Source: Oscillospiraceae bacterium (lineage in GTDB: Bacteria > Bacillota > Clostridia > Oscillospirales > Acutalibacteraceae). Taken from it: a DNA stretch of 62,690 nt. Of this stretch, positions 15,125 to 25,218 are shown piece by piece. Position 1 is the stretch's first letter, and each line of letters starts with the position of its first letter. A program made the translations under genes and the position numbers. Where the stretch lies: positions 1-62,690 of the forward strand of contig SVQE01000006.1 of NCBI GenBank assembly GCA_015065505.1, given 5' to 3'. Below the pieces are notes generated by a model that was not told where the DNA came from, did no database searches, and saw nothing but the letters and a program-made list of their open reading frames with translations.

Positions 15125-18100
15125 TTATTCAAACCATTTTTCATTGAAATCCTCGCGTTCCTCGGGGGTTTCGCACATCTTTATAAAGCCTGTTCGCTTA
15201 ACTCTTTCAAGAATCTGGTCGAGCGGTTCGGGCTTGCTGTAGTAGAAGCCCTGAATAAGCTCGCAGCCTATCTGCTTAATGAAATCAATATGCTCCTGCG
15301 TTTCGGCACCCTCAATAAGCGTGTGGATGCCGAGCTTGCGGGCAAGGTTTACCATATCCTCAAGCAGAATGTGGTTAATTCCGCGCTCGTCATCAAGGTT
15401 TTTAACAAGATTCATATCGAATTTAATCAAGTCGAATTCATACTTGCTGAAAGAGTTGATAGCGGAATAACCGCTGCCGAAGTCATCGAGCCAAAGCCTG
15501 TATTTATTCTCAAGAATTTTACTGAGCTGTTCCCGGAATACATCTTCACCTTTCTCTAAATCCTGCTCGGTTATTTCAATAATGAAATAGCTTTTATCAA
15601 CATAATCAGCCATACCGTATTTATCATAGAGCCTGTTCATTTCCGCAAGAACATCAACATGGTCGAAATCCTGGCGCGAAAAGTTTACTGAAACAGGAAC
15701 AAGGGGAAGATTGTTTTCATATCGGTATTTAACCTCACGGCAAGCCTGCTCAAACATAAACAAGTCGAGCTTGTGAAGCTGATGATATTTCTGGAGAACG
15801 CTGATGAAAACGCCCGGATAGATAACTCCGCGAACGGGGTCGTGCCAGCGGGCAAGGCATTCAAAGGCTGCAATCTTCTGGGTTTCGGCACGGTAAATTG
15901 CGTGATAGTAAAGCCTTATCCAGCCTTCACGGATTGCCCTGTCGAGATTTTCGATAATATATCTGTCCTGAAGATAGAGCATATTTGAAGATTTCGAGAA
16001 GAATTCAACCTCTCGGTTCATATTGTTTTCAATATGCTTTAACGCCATTTTTGCATGGTCTATTGCTTCGTTGAGCGCGGTTGTTTCATCCATCGGGCAA
16101 ACACCGCAGCGAATACCCGAGGTGTTTCCGTGCGCCTTCATACGAATTGACCTGTTAACCTTGCTAATTAGCTTTTCAATTCTTTCGGGTGAATCAACTG
16201 ACGAAAGAATTATGAAATGGTCGCCCGATTCTCTGATAACAAGTGATTTCGCAAACTGCTTAGAAAGCGTTTTAGCCGTTAAGCAAAGCAGGCGGTCACC
16301 CTCCTTGAAGCCATACTGATTGTTGTATGACTGCATTGAATATATATCAAGGAAAATAACATTCGGGGTTCTGCCGTCAGCGCGGATAACATCCGCCTTA
16401 TCAACTCCGAAATCGTTGAGATAATTGATGTTCGGAAGCTTTGTAAGAGTGTCGGTATAATAGCTGTCGTGGCGAATGGATGTGTAGCTTGCGCGCTTTT
16501 CATCCGTTGCCTCCTGCGACATTGAAAGGTTGCCGTAGGTTATAACTGCAAGCTGTGTTCCGTCGGGCATGGTTTGCCATTCGCCAACGCCGTGAATATA
16601 CATATATTCCTCTTTTAAGGTTTTGCTATCCGAGGAATCATTGCTCAGACGGGCAAGACGGCAGCGGAAAATTGTGTCGTATTCACCGCGCTGATTAAGG
16701 AAATCGTCGCTTATCTGCGCCATAACGCCAACATCGTCGGGGTGCATTCTTTCAAACATTCCGTTGCTCAGCCAGTCTATAACCGTTTCACGGGGCATAC
16801 CTGCGTTACGGCAGAAGCCGTCCGAAACAAGCACGGGCACCGCGCGGTTGTTAATATTCTGATAGTATACGAACGAAAGCGGAGAGCTTTCATACGCGCT
16901 TTTCAGATTTTCGGGGAACTGATAGAGCTCTTCGGCATCCTCAACGCCCGAATTGATATCCTTGCGTGCCTTCATAGCTGCCTTATGCTCATACATAAGC
17001 GTATCGGCGCCGTGGATAACCTCCTCAACGCTCTGCCCGATACAAAAACGCGCCATACCGAAAGCAATCTGAACATCCTTCTGACCGGTGTTTGCAACGC
17101 TCATTCGTTCAAGAAGAATATTTATGTTTTTATAGTCCTGACCCTTGCAGATTACGGCAAATTCATCGCCGCCGATACGGAAAACGCTGCTGTGCTTGAA
17201 GGTGTTGCAAATCCTTTCGCACGCCCTGCGGATTAAGTCGTCGCCTGCAAGATGTCCCTTGTTATCGTTAACCTCTTTAAGCCCGTTAATATCGCATATA
17301 ACTATTGCAAATTCTTCAACCTCAAGGTTATCAATCTGTTCGTTAAGGCTCTTTTTAGCCTGAGAGAAGGCATAGTTATTTCTTACGCCTGTAAGCGCAT
17401 CCTTTGCGGCAAGCTCCTTGGCTGCGGAAAGCTCGTTTGCCTGACGCTGCTCGCGCCTGATATACAAATCGACATCCTCAACGCCGATAATGAGCAGCTT
17501 TTTGCCGTTTTCTTCAATTTCGGAAGCCTTAAGGCGCACATAAGTGGGCTTATTTCCGATTAACAGGCGGTATTCCATAATGAAAATGCCGTCGATTTCA
17601 ACCGCACCGAGTATGTTCCTTCTTGTGAACAGGCGGTTAAACGTTTCGCGGTCTTCTTCATATATGATATTAAGACTGTTTTTATGCACCTCTTCAAAGA
17701 AATTATTACCCTTCTTTGAAATGCCGAGCTTTTCGTAATCCTCGGTGGCGCTGAATTCGTTATATTCGTCGGTTTCGGGGTCGATTACATAGAAAACAAG
17801 CAGATTTCGGCTGAACGCATTCATTCGCGTAAACGCCTTTTGCTCCTCTTTAAGGCTTTCGGCATAAATTCTGTCCTTCATCTGAGCGTCTACATTCGTT
17901 ATTCCGATAATAAGGTGCTCTTCGTCGCCCAGAACCCTCGTTGCCTTTAAGCCTACATAGGTTGGCTCGCCTTCAATAACAAGGCGGTAATATACGCCGA
18001 AAAATCCCTTCTTTTCAATTTCGGAAAGAATGTTTTCCTTGTTTAAAACCTCTATGAGCTTTGGGCGGTCCTCTTCATAAACAATCTTGTTAACATTCTT

Positions 18101-18976
18101 GTTGATTGTTTTGAAGAAATCGGTTCCGCGAGTCTGTGAAAAGAGATTGTCGAGCTCTGTTCTTGAGCCGTATTCAATATATTCATCCGTTTCCAAGTCA
18201 ACATAGAACAAATCGAAATAATCCTTTGAAAGCATTCTGATTATGTTTTCATAGGTTGCGCTTGCGCTTAAGATTTCACGCTGAGCCGCCTCGTGGGTTT
18301 CGCGCATAAAGCGCTCTTTTTCATCCTCAATAACAAAGAAATGAAGCAGGCACGAACCAAGCAGATGTGCAAGCGAATAAAACGGAAGGTCGTAGAAAAG
18401 AAGCTGTGCGGCGATAAAGGCTGCCATTATCAAAACGAAAAGCGCCAGCACGCCTGCTCTCTGCCTTTTGCGCTTATATCTTAAGAAAACAACGCAAAGC
18501 GAATGCAAAAGCAGGAACAAAAGCACAATCGTTCTGCAAATCTGAATGCCGAGCTTATTGCTTGCCGATACATACATTCCCTTTTCCGTAATTTCAAACA
18601 AAATAGGATTATATGCATTATAAATAACCAAGCCGATTGAAATTACAACGGCTGCGCGTCCCAAATTGCGAAAAACGGTTTTCAGAATCTCTTTACCGTT
18701 ATAATAGGTTATGATATAGCCTATCCAGAACCATATTGCAACCGCCATTAAAATGTAATTAAGCGCGGTGTCTATATAAAGCAGGCGCGGCAAATTAAGG
18801 TCCTGCAATATTCCCCACAGAATATCCGTGAAGCAATAGGCTAAAACCGAAACAATAAATTTCTTATATGCAACCAAAGCGGGCATCTTCAGTGCCGCAT
18901 CGTGCCTGAAAAGAACATCCTGATTAATTATTATAAGAACCAGAACCGATAATATGCTGACCGCAGCGTAGTACAT
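15125..18976 (-). CDS. membrane PAS-GGDEF-PAS-GGDEF(deg)-EAL cyclic-di-GMP protein
   Basis: 1283 residues. About seven membrane helices fill 1-215. Two related PAS-like sensor domains follow (about 240-365 and 380-505). The first GGDEF domain (525-670) has intact GGDEF at 602-606 but no RxxD inhibitory site. A third PAS comes at about 690-820, then a second, degenerate GGDEF (840-985; the signature reads ESGDHF). The C-terminal EAL domain (1005-1265) keeps the metal and catalytic residues: E1039 in ECLARW, N1098, E1134 region ITEQ, D1164-D1165 in DDFGSGYS, the Lys in LIKFD and E1222 in EGAE. Probably both makes and breaks c-di-GMP in response to an unknown signal. It is divergent from three more such genes. 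Confidence 0.9.
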   Translation of the reverse strand: MYYAAVSILSVLVLIIINQDVLFRHDAALKMPALVAYKKFIVSVLAYCFTDILWGILQDLNLPRLLYIDTALNYILMAVAIWFWIGYIITYYNGKEILKTVFRNLGRAAVVISIGLVIYNAYNPILFEITEKGMYVSASNKLGIQICRTIVLLFLLLHSLCVVFLRYKRKRQRAGVLALFVLIMAAFIAAQLLFYDLPFYSLAHLLGSCLLHFFVIEDEKERFMRETHEAAQREILSASATYENIIRMLSKDYFDLFYVDLETDEYIEYGSRTELDNLFSQTRGTDFFKTINKNVNKIVYEEDRPKLIEVLNKENILSEIEKKGFFGVYYRLVIEGEPTYVGLKATRVLGDEEHLIIGITNVDAQMKDRIYAESLKEEQKAFTRMNAFSRNLLVFYVIDPETDEYNEFSATEDYEKLGISKKGNNFFEEVHKNSLNIIYEEDRETFNRLFTRRNILGAVEIDGIFIMEYRLLIGNKPTYVRLKASEIEENGKKLLIIGVEDVDLYIRREQRQANELSAAKELAAKDALTGVRNNYAFSQAKKSLNEQIDNLEVEEFAIVICDINGLKEVNDNKGHLAGDDLIRRACERICNTFKHSSVFRIGGDEFAVICKGQDYKNINILLERMSVANTGQKDVQIAFGMARFCIGQSVEEVIHGADTLMYEHKAAMKARKDINSGVEDAEELYQFPENLKSAYESSPLSFVYYQNINNRAVPVLVSDGFCRNAGMPRETVIDWLSNGMFERMHPDDVGVMAQISDDFLNQRGEYDTIFRCRLARLSNDSSDSKTLKEEYMYIHGVGEWQTMPDGTQLAVITYGNLSMSQEATDEKRASYTSIRHDSYYTDTLTKLPNINYLNDFGVDKADVIRADGRTPNVIFLDIYSMQSYNNQYGFKEGDRLLCLTAKTLSKQFAKSLVIRESGDHFIILSSVDSPERIEKLISKVNRSIRMKAHGNTSGIRCGVCPMDETTALNEAIDHAKMALKHIENNMNREVEFFSKSSNMLYLQDRYIIENLDRAIREGWIRLYYHAIYRAETQKIAAFECLARWHDPVRGVIYPGVFISVLQKYHQLHKLDLFMFEQACREVKYRYENNLPLVPVSVNFSRQDFDHVDVLAEMNRLYDKYGMADYVDKSYFIIEITEQDLEKGEDVFREQLSKILENKYRLWLDDFGSGYSAINSFSKYEFDLIKFDMNLVKNLDDERGINHILLEDMVNLARKLGIHTLIEGAETQEHIDFIKQIGCELIQGFYYSKPEPLDQILERVKRTGFIKMCETPEEREDFNEKWFE

Positions 18977-19075
18977 AAACGAACCTCTTTTAATAATTTA
19001 TATGCTGTTAATAAAAACAGATATTAATTTAAGATTAATTTTGTTGGATTTTCCTGCCAAAATCGGTAAACCGTA

Positions 19076-19104
19076 TTGAAAAATAAGGTATCCGATGATA
19101 TAAT
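19076..19104 (+). promoter_or_regulatory. promoter of the three-gene GGDEF/EAL operon
   Basis: TTGAAA (19076-19081), 17-bp spacer, TATAAT (19099-19104), leaving an 81-bp leader before 19186. The leader is AT-rich, and no c-di-GMP riboswitch core was found in it. Confidence 0.65.
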
Positions 19105-19185
19105 TAAATATTATCACATAAGTTTATTAAGTTCAATAAACAAAATATAAAATATTATACAAAAACGGCAACGAGGATATATTTA

Positions 19186-20559
19186 ATGTCTATTAAAAGC
19201 AAACTTAAACCTAAAGACGGGGTTTCTCTGAGAACCATTCATTTATTATTGGTGATAGGTGCGTTTGTTCTTTCGGGACTTATGCTTTTTTCTGCAACCT
19301 ATTTATCCATAAGCTTTAAAAATTTAACAGAGAACTCGCAAAAATACTTTGAACTGAAAAATGCCTGCCTTGAATTGAACGACGCTTCGGATTATATGAC
19401 CGAAAGGGTTCAGCGATTTGCGGTTACGGGCAACAAGCAATGCCTTCAGGAATACTATAACGAGGCGTTTCTGATTAAGCACCGCGACGAAGCTGTTGAA
19501 ACGCTCAGCAAGGGAACGGAAAGCACCGAAGCCCTTGAAAGCCTTGAAAACGCAATGAATGTTTCAAAACAGCTGATGAACCGCGAATACTATGCAATCA
19601 AGCTTGTTGTTGAGGCAAATAATATTGAGGAATATCCCCTTCCGCTTGATGATGTTGAGCTTTCGGAAAGGGACGCGGCACTCAGCGCCGAGGAAAAGAG
19701 AAACCGCGCAATCGATATTGTTTTTGATAACGATTACTATTCGCAGAAAGCTTTAATTCACGACAGTATGCACGAAAGCCTTAACGAGCTTGAAAGGCTT
19801 GTTAATGAAAGCGAAAAAAAGGCGCTTAACAATATGCGCGGTATGCTGACCTTCCTCAGCGTTATGATTATTATAACAACCGTTGCGGTATTCTTCCTTG
19901 TGTGGCTTGCATCGCGCCTCGGAATTAATCCAATCATCAAGGCTGTTGACAAAATCAAAAGCGGCAACAAGATTCCCGAGGGAGGAACAACGGAGTTCCG
20001 CTATCTCGTGCGCGCCTACAACCAGATGTATGATATGTACAAAAAAAGCCTTGAAAAGCTTGATTTCAAAGCCTCGCATGATGAGCTGACAGGCGTTTAT
20101 AACCGAACGGGCTATGAATCCCTGCTCTCAAGCATTGATTTTTCAAGCACATATATGCTCCTTTTCGATGTTGATAATTTCAAGGAAATAAACGATACAT
20201 ACGGTCATGAAACGGGCGATAAGGTTTTACAAAAGCTCGCCCGCACCCTGAAAAACTATTTCAGGGAAGACGATTTTATTTGCCGTATCGGCGGCGATGA
20301 ATTCATTGTTCTTATGCTCCACACGCCCGAAAAGCAGCAGGAGCTTATTGCAAAAAAAATCAACAGCATAAACGAAAAGCTCAAAAAGACAGACGACGGG
20401 CTTCCGAGCACCTCGCTGAGCGTAGGAATTGTTCATGGAAGCGAAGGCGAGGAGCTGGACGAGCTTTTCAAGAAAACCGATGTTGCAATGTATGAGTCCA
20501 AGAGAAACGGAAAAGGAAAATACACCTTCTATTCAACGAATCTCAACTCCAAGGCATAG
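19186..20559 (+). CDS. membrane diguanylate cyclase with extracytoplasmic helical sensor
   Basis: 457 residues. TM1 is at about 20-42. A mainly helical outside domain (43-215) resembles four-helix-bundle sensors. TM2 is at about 220-242. A HAMP-like linker follows (243-290), then a GGDEF domain (291-450) with LTGVYNR, FDVDNFKEINDTYGH and GGDEF at 369-373. An RxxD product-inhibition site (R360-D363) is present at the correct spacing, so this enzyme should make c-di-GMP and be feedback-limited. First gene of a three-gene operon; the next starts 29 bp later. Confidence 0.9.
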   Translation: MSIKSKLKPKDGVSLRTIHLLLVIGAFVLSGLMLFSATYLSISFKNLTENSQKYFELKNACLELNDASDYMTERVQRFAVTGNKQCLQEYYNEAFLIKHRDEAVETLSKGTESTEALESLENAMNVSKQLMNREYYAIKLVVEANNIEEYPLPLDDVELSERDAALSAEEKRNRAIDIVFDNDYYSQKALIHDSMHESLNELERLVNESEKKALNNMRGMLTFLSVMIIITTVAVFFLVWLASRLGINPIIKAVDKIKSGNKIPEGGTTEFRYLVRAYNQMYDMYKKSLEKLDFKASHDELTGVYNRTGYESLLSSIDFSSTYMLLFDVDNFKEINDTYGHETGDKVLQKLARTLKNYFREDDFICRIGGDEFIVLMLHTPEKQQELIAKKINSINEKLKKTDDGLPSTSLSVGIVHGSEGEELDELFKKTDVAMYESKRNGKGKYTFYSTNLNSKA

Positions 20560-20588
20560 GCATTCCCCAAAGAAAAGAGGTTATCGAA

Positions 20589-22223
20589 ATGCGCTCATTT
20601 CGCACCAAATTTACCCTATTAACCGTTTGCGTGGTTATTTTTTCACTCAGTATTGTTTCTGCAACAAGCGTTATATTCATCAGAAACAATGAACACAGCA
20701 AATCCGATCAGCTTCTGCTTTTGCTCTGCGAAACAGGAGAAAAAAACCTTAATTATTATTTCAACAGCGTTCAGAAATCCGTTGAAAAGGTTGCAGCCTA
20801 CGCGGAAGCCGACCTTGAAGGCACCGACGATAAGAGCCTTACCGTCCATATGAATCATATGGAGGAATACTTTGATAAAATGGCGTCAAAAACAAACGGA
20901 GTTTTAACCTATTACTACCGTATTGACCCCGAGGTTTCAAGCAAGGTTAAGGGCTTCTGGTACACTAATCTCGACGGCGAGGGCTTTGTTGAGCACAAGG
21001 TTACGGATATAACACTCTACGACACCTCGGATACATCAAAGCTTGTCTGGTTCACAGTTCCCAAGCACGAGGGCGAGGCAATATGGCTTCCCCCGTACAT
21101 AACGGATAATCTCAATAAGCGCGTTATTTCCTATAATGTTCCCATTTACTATCAGGGCGAATTCATAGGCGTTGCAGGAATTGAAATAGATTATTCCATT
21201 ATGGCGGAACAGATTGACAGCATCAGGCTTTATTCAAACGGCTACGCCTTTTTAAGCGACGCCGAGGGCAATCTTTTCTATCATCCCCATATTGATGTTG
21301 CAAAGCTGACTCCCGAAACAATGCCCGAAATTCCCGAGGGCTTGAAGAGCGACAGCACCTTTACTGAATACACCTTCAACGGAACCGAAAAGGTTGGCGC
21401 ATGGCTTGCGCTGAGCAACGGAATGCGCCTTGTTGTTTCAACCCCCGTTTCAGAAACCGAGGGCAACTGGCAAAGGCTTATCCTCAATATTATAATTGTT
21501 GCTTTAGAGGTTCTTCTTGTTTCAAGCGTTTTCACGCTGATATACACAAGGCGTATTACAAAGCCGCTCAAGCAGCTCACCAAGGCGGCTCAGCTTGTTG
21601 ACGCAGGAAACTACGATTACGAGCTTACCTACGATAAGCAGGATGAGCTCGGAACGCTTACCAACACCTTCAAAAAGCTTGCAAACAATATGAAAGAGCA
21701 CATCAGCGACCTCAGCAGTAAGGTTTTCGTTGACGCGCTTACATCCGTCAGCAACAAGGCGGCATACGCCAACGAATGCGCCGAGCTTCAGAAGCAAATT
21801 GACGACCGCCCTGTTCAGACCAAGTTTGCAATAGGCATTTTCGATTGCAATCAGCTTAAGATGATTAACGATAAATACGGTCACGATAAGGGCGATATAT
21901 ACCTTAAAAACGCAAGCAAGGCAATTAGCACGGCGTTTAAGGACTGCCCTGTTTTCCGTGTTGGCGGCGACGAATTTGCCGTTATACTAACCGACGACAG
22001 CTATCTTAACAGAGAAATTCTTATTAACCGCTTCTACAGCGTTTCGGCAAGAATCAACGCAACTGCCGACACTCAGTGGGAACAGATTAATATTGCTGCA
22101 GGCTTTTCGGAATACGACCCCGATAACGACCACACCGTTGAGGATGTTGCGCGCCGTGCAGATAAAAGAATGTATGAAAACAAATTAAGACAGAGCGGAT
22201 TCGCAGACGAATTCACCAATTAA
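20589..22223 (+). CDS. Cache-HAMP-GGDEF diguanylate cyclase
   Basis: 544 residues. TM1 at about 9-32, then a double-Cache type ligand sensor (33-300) with WYTNLDGEGF, PYITDNLNKRVISY and GVAGIEIDYSIM, TM2 at about 303-325, a HAMP segment (ITKPLKQLTKAAQLVDAGNY), and a GGDEF domain (about 375-540) with intact RVGGDEF near 460. No RxxD inhibitory site occurs six residues upstream, unlike the preceding gene. Probably senses a small external molecule such as an amino or carboxylic acid and makes c-di-GMP. Gap to the next gene is 27 bp. Confidence 0.9.
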   Translation: MRSFRTKFTLLTVCVVIFSLSIVSATSVIFIRNNEHSKSDQLLLLLCETGEKNLNYYFNSVQKSVEKVAAYAEADLEGTDDKSLTVHMNHMEEYFDKMASKTNGVLTYYYRIDPEVSSKVKGFWYTNLDGEGFVEHKVTDITLYDTSDTSKLVWFTVPKHEGEAIWLPPYITDNLNKRVISYNVPIYYQGEFIGVAGIEIDYSIMAEQIDSIRLYSNGYAFLSDAEGNLFYHPHIDVAKLTPETMPEIPEGLKSDSTFTEYTFNGTEKVGAWLALSNGMRLVVSTPVSETEGNWQRLILNIIIVALEVLLVSSVFTLIYTRRITKPLKQLTKAAQLVDAGNYDYELTYDKQDELGTLTNTFKKLANNMKEHISDLSSKVFVDALTSVSNKAAYANECAELQKQIDDRPVQTKFAIGIFDCNQLKMINDKYGHDKGDIYLKNASKAISTAFKDCPVFRVGGDEFAVILTDDSYLNREILINRFYSVSARINATADTQWEQINIAAGFSEYDPDNDHTVEDVARRADKRMYENKLRQSGFADEFTN

Positions 22224-22250
22224 CCCTAAAGTGAGAAAAAGGATAATCTT

Positions 22251-25172
22251 ATGAAACCTAAAAAAGGATTTCACATAACAAAAGCTTTGCTGCGATTCCT
22301 CTGTGTTGCGCTCACCCTGCTGATTATCGGCTCAACAAGCGTATGCGCGAAGGAAGCGCAGAAGGTTATTCGCGTCGGATGGTTTGAATCACCGTTTAAT
22401 CAGACCGATGACCTCGGCAGGCGTTCGGGCTATTCCTACGAATATCAGCAGGAGATTGCTTCATATACGGGCTGGCGCTATGAATATGTTGAAGGAAGCT
22501 GGTCTGATTTGCTTGAAATGCTTAAAGAAGGCAAAATAGACCTGCTCAGCGACGTTTCTTATACCTCTGAAAGAAGCGATGAAATGATGTTTTCTTCACT
22601 GCCGATGGGAACTGAGGAATACTATCTTTTCACAACGCCCAATAACATTGATATTTCGGCTACGGATTTCACAACCTTTAACGGAAAAAAGATTGGCGTA
22701 AACAAAGACAGCGTTCAGGCGGAATTTTTCAGAGAATGGGAAAAAACAAACGATGTTAACGCCGAGCTTGTTGAGCTTTCGGGAACCGAAAGCGAAAATA
22801 TGTCGAAGCTTGTCAGCGGCAAGATTGATATGTATTTAACGCTTGAATCCTTTGTTGATTCGGATATAACTGTTCCCGTTTGCGAAATTGCGTCCTCGGA
22901 TTTCTATTTCGCCGTTAGCAATTCGCGAAGCGATATTTTATCCGAGCTCAATTATGCAATGAACTTCATTCAGGATGGAAACCCGTTTTATAATCAGCAG
23001 TTATACACAAAATATCTCAAAGGCACAAAGGTTAACAGCTATTTTACAAGCAATGAGATAAAATGGCTTGCAAAGCACGGAAAAATCAGAATCGGCTATC
23101 AGGATAACTATCTTGCCTTCTGCGCCCAAGACCCCAAAACGGGCAAATTAACGGGCGCGCTCAAGGATTATCTTGAAACCGCGTCAAGCTCAATAGAAAA
23201 TGTTCGCCCCGAGTTTGAGTCCATTGCCTACCCAACGGCACAGGCGGCGCTTGATGCGCTGAAAAAGGGCGAGGTTGACTGCGTGTTCCCCGTTAATCTA
23301 ACCGATTACTACGGCGAGGTTAAGGGCTATTCAATAACAACTCCGCTTATGAACACGGAAATGAGCGCAATCGTATCGGAACCAAATCAGGATACGCTGT
23401 TCAAAAAAGAAAGGGTAACCGTTGCAGTTAATGCAGGCAACCCGAACTACGATATGTTTTTGCTTGATAATTTCCCCGAGTGGCGTTCGGTTTATTTCGA
23501 GAATACGGCAGAATGCCTTAAAGCAATTTCAGACGGCAGAGCGGACTGCCTTCTTATGAGCAGCTACCGCGTTAACGATATTTCAGAGGAATGCGAAAAA
23601 TATAATCTTATTGCGCTGAATGCAGGCGTTAAGCTTGATTACTGCATCGGCGTAAGGCGCGATAATTCAACGCTTTATTCAATTCTTAACAAAATGATAA
23701 GCGTTGTGCCCGACAACACTATGAGCAAGGCACTTTCCTTCTACGACGCAGAGGACGAAGACAGCGCATTCTTCTCATATCTTAAAGCAAACCGCGTGCG
23801 CATTATAGGCTTTGCAACACCCGTTGTTCTGGCGCTTCTGGCGCTGCTTTGGTACTTAAACAGAACGCGGAGAAAGGCAAAGCAATCCGAAGCACTTATT
23901 TCAGCTATTGAAACGGACGAACTTACGGGGCTTTACACAAAGAACTTCTTCTTTGAATATGCAAACAGAATGTATGCCGTCAACCCCGATAAGCCGATGG
24001 ACGGAATTGTTATTAACATAATTCGTTTCCACGCGGTTAATGCCGCAAACGGCAGAGTTTTCGGCGACAGCGTGCTTGCTGCAATAGGTGAAGAAATTCT
24101 TGACTTCGTTGCAGAAAACGACGGTATTGCAGGCCGTTCGGAATCCGACCAGTTTGCTATCTACTGTCCGCATATGACCGACAGCCGTATTCTTTTTGAA
24201 AGGCTGCAGAAAAAGCTCGATTCGCTTTCATCAAACACAAGCATAAGGCTGAGAATGGGCGTTATGCCGTGGAAAAACGGCACAGACCCGCAGGAATTAC
24301 TCGAGCACGCGCTTATTGCCTGCAATATGGCACGCGGACTCTATAAAGAAAACCTTATTATATTCGATGAAAATATGCGTCAGAAGGAGGAGTTTGAGGA
24401 ACAGCTTATAAACGACCTTCGCCGCGCTATTGATGAACACGAGCTCGTTGTTTACTATCAGCCGAAATATGACATTCAGACCGAGCCGCCAACTCTGCAC
24501 AGCGCAGAGGCGCTCGTTCGCTGGAAGCATCCTAAATTCGGCTTAATCGGCTCAAGCGATTTCATTCCGCTGTTTGAGCGCAACGGTCAGATTGGCTTAA
24601 TAGATAATTATGTATGGCGCGAAACCGTTAAGCAGGCGGCAAAATGGAAGGAAAAATATAATGTTGCCTTTCCGATTTCGGTGAACCTTTCAAGAATTGA
24701 TATTTTTGATTCATCACTTGAAACAACCTTCGACAGCCTGCTTGAGGAATTTAATCTCGACACAGACGCTATTGAAATCGAGGTAACAGAATCGGCATAT
24801 ACCGAAAACGCTGAAGAGCTTATTGACATTATTAAGAGCCTTCGCAAAAAGGGCTATAAGATTCAGATGGACGATTTCGGAACAGGCTATTCCTCGCTTA
24901 ATATGCTCTCTTCAATGCCCATTGACGCGCTGAAGATGGATAAAGCATTTATAACGGATTTAACCTTCTCCGAAAAACAGATTCAGCTTGTTGAGCTTAT
25001 TCTTGACATCGCAAAGGATTTGAATCTGCCCGTTATTGCCGAGGGCGTTGAAACCGAGGAGCAAATGCTTATGCTCAAAAAGCTCGGCTGCGATATTGCA
25101 CAGGGTTATTACTTTGCAAAGCCAATACCGCCCGAGAAATTTGAGAAAAGGATTCTGGAAAAACAAAATTAA
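22251..25172 (+). CDS. two periplasmic-binding-like domains, TM, degenerate GGDEF and EAL
   Basis: 973 residues. The signal/anchor segment is at 12-33, followed by two successive solute-binding-protein family 3-like domains (about 38-265 and 270-505; VIRVGWFESPFNQ and IRIGYQDNYLAF mark their starts). A TM lies at about 515-533. The GGDEF domain (550-700) has lost its signature (SESDQF) and may act as a regulatory site. A complete EAL domain (715-965) has AEALVRW, VNLSRID, EVTESAY, DDFGTGYSS, KMDKAFI and AEGVETEEQ. It is therefore probably a phosphodiesterase driven by two external ligands, opposing the two cyclases before it in the operon. Confidence 0.9.
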   Translation: MKPKKGFHITKALLRFLCVALTLLIIGSTSVCAKEAQKVIRVGWFESPFNQTDDLGRRSGYSYEYQQEIASYTGWRYEYVEGSWSDLLEMLKEGKIDLLSDVSYTSERSDEMMFSSLPMGTEEYYLFTTPNNIDISATDFTTFNGKKIGVNKDSVQAEFFREWEKTNDVNAELVELSGTESENMSKLVSGKIDMYLTLESFVDSDITVPVCEIASSDFYFAVSNSRSDILSELNYAMNFIQDGNPFYNQQLYTKYLKGTKVNSYFTSNEIKWLAKHGKIRIGYQDNYLAFCAQDPKTGKLTGALKDYLETASSSIENVRPEFESIAYPTAQAALDALKKGEVDCVFPVNLTDYYGEVKGYSITTPLMNTEMSAIVSEPNQDTLFKKERVTVAVNAGNPNYDMFLLDNFPEWRSVYFENTAECLKAISDGRADCLLMSSYRVNDISEECEKYNLIALNAGVKLDYCIGVRRDNSTLYSILNKMISVVPDNTMSKALSFYDAEDEDSAFFSYLKANRVRIIGFATPVVLALLALLWYLNRTRRKAKQSEALISAIETDELTGLYTKNFFFEYANRMYAVNPDKPMDGIVINIIRFHAVNAANGRVFGDSVLAAIGEEILDFVAENDGIAGRSESDQFAIYCPHMTDSRILFERLQKKLDSLSSNTSIRLRMGVMPWKNGTDPQELLEHALIACNMARGLYKENLIIFDENMRQKEEFEEQLINDLRRAIDEHELVVYYQPKYDIQTEPPTLHSAEALVRWKHPKFGLIGSSDFIPLFERNGQIGLIDNYVWRETVKQAAKWKEKYNVAFPISVNLSRIDIFDSSLETTFDSLLEEFNLDTDAIEIEVTESAYTENAEELIDIIKSLRKKGYKIQMDDFGTGYSSLNMLSSMPIDALKMDKAFITDLTFSEKQIQLVELILDIAKDLNLPVIAEGVETEEQMLMLKKLGCDIAQGYYFAKPIPPEKFEKRILEKQN

Positions 25173-25203
25173 AAAAATCAGGGTGAAAGCCCTGATTTTT
25201 TTG
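25171..25203. terminator. bidirectional terminator
   Basis: AAAATCAGGG-TGAAAG-CCCTGATTTTTTT lies between the convergent EAL gene and the phosphosugar transferase gene, with A and T runs on both flanks, so it serves both. Confidence 0.85.
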
Positions 25204-25218
25204 TTGTATTTATAAACT

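Noticed and set aside
18977..19185. c-di-GMP riboswitch ahead of the GGDEF operon
   Set aside because: No conserved GEMM core or paired stems found in this AT-rich gap.
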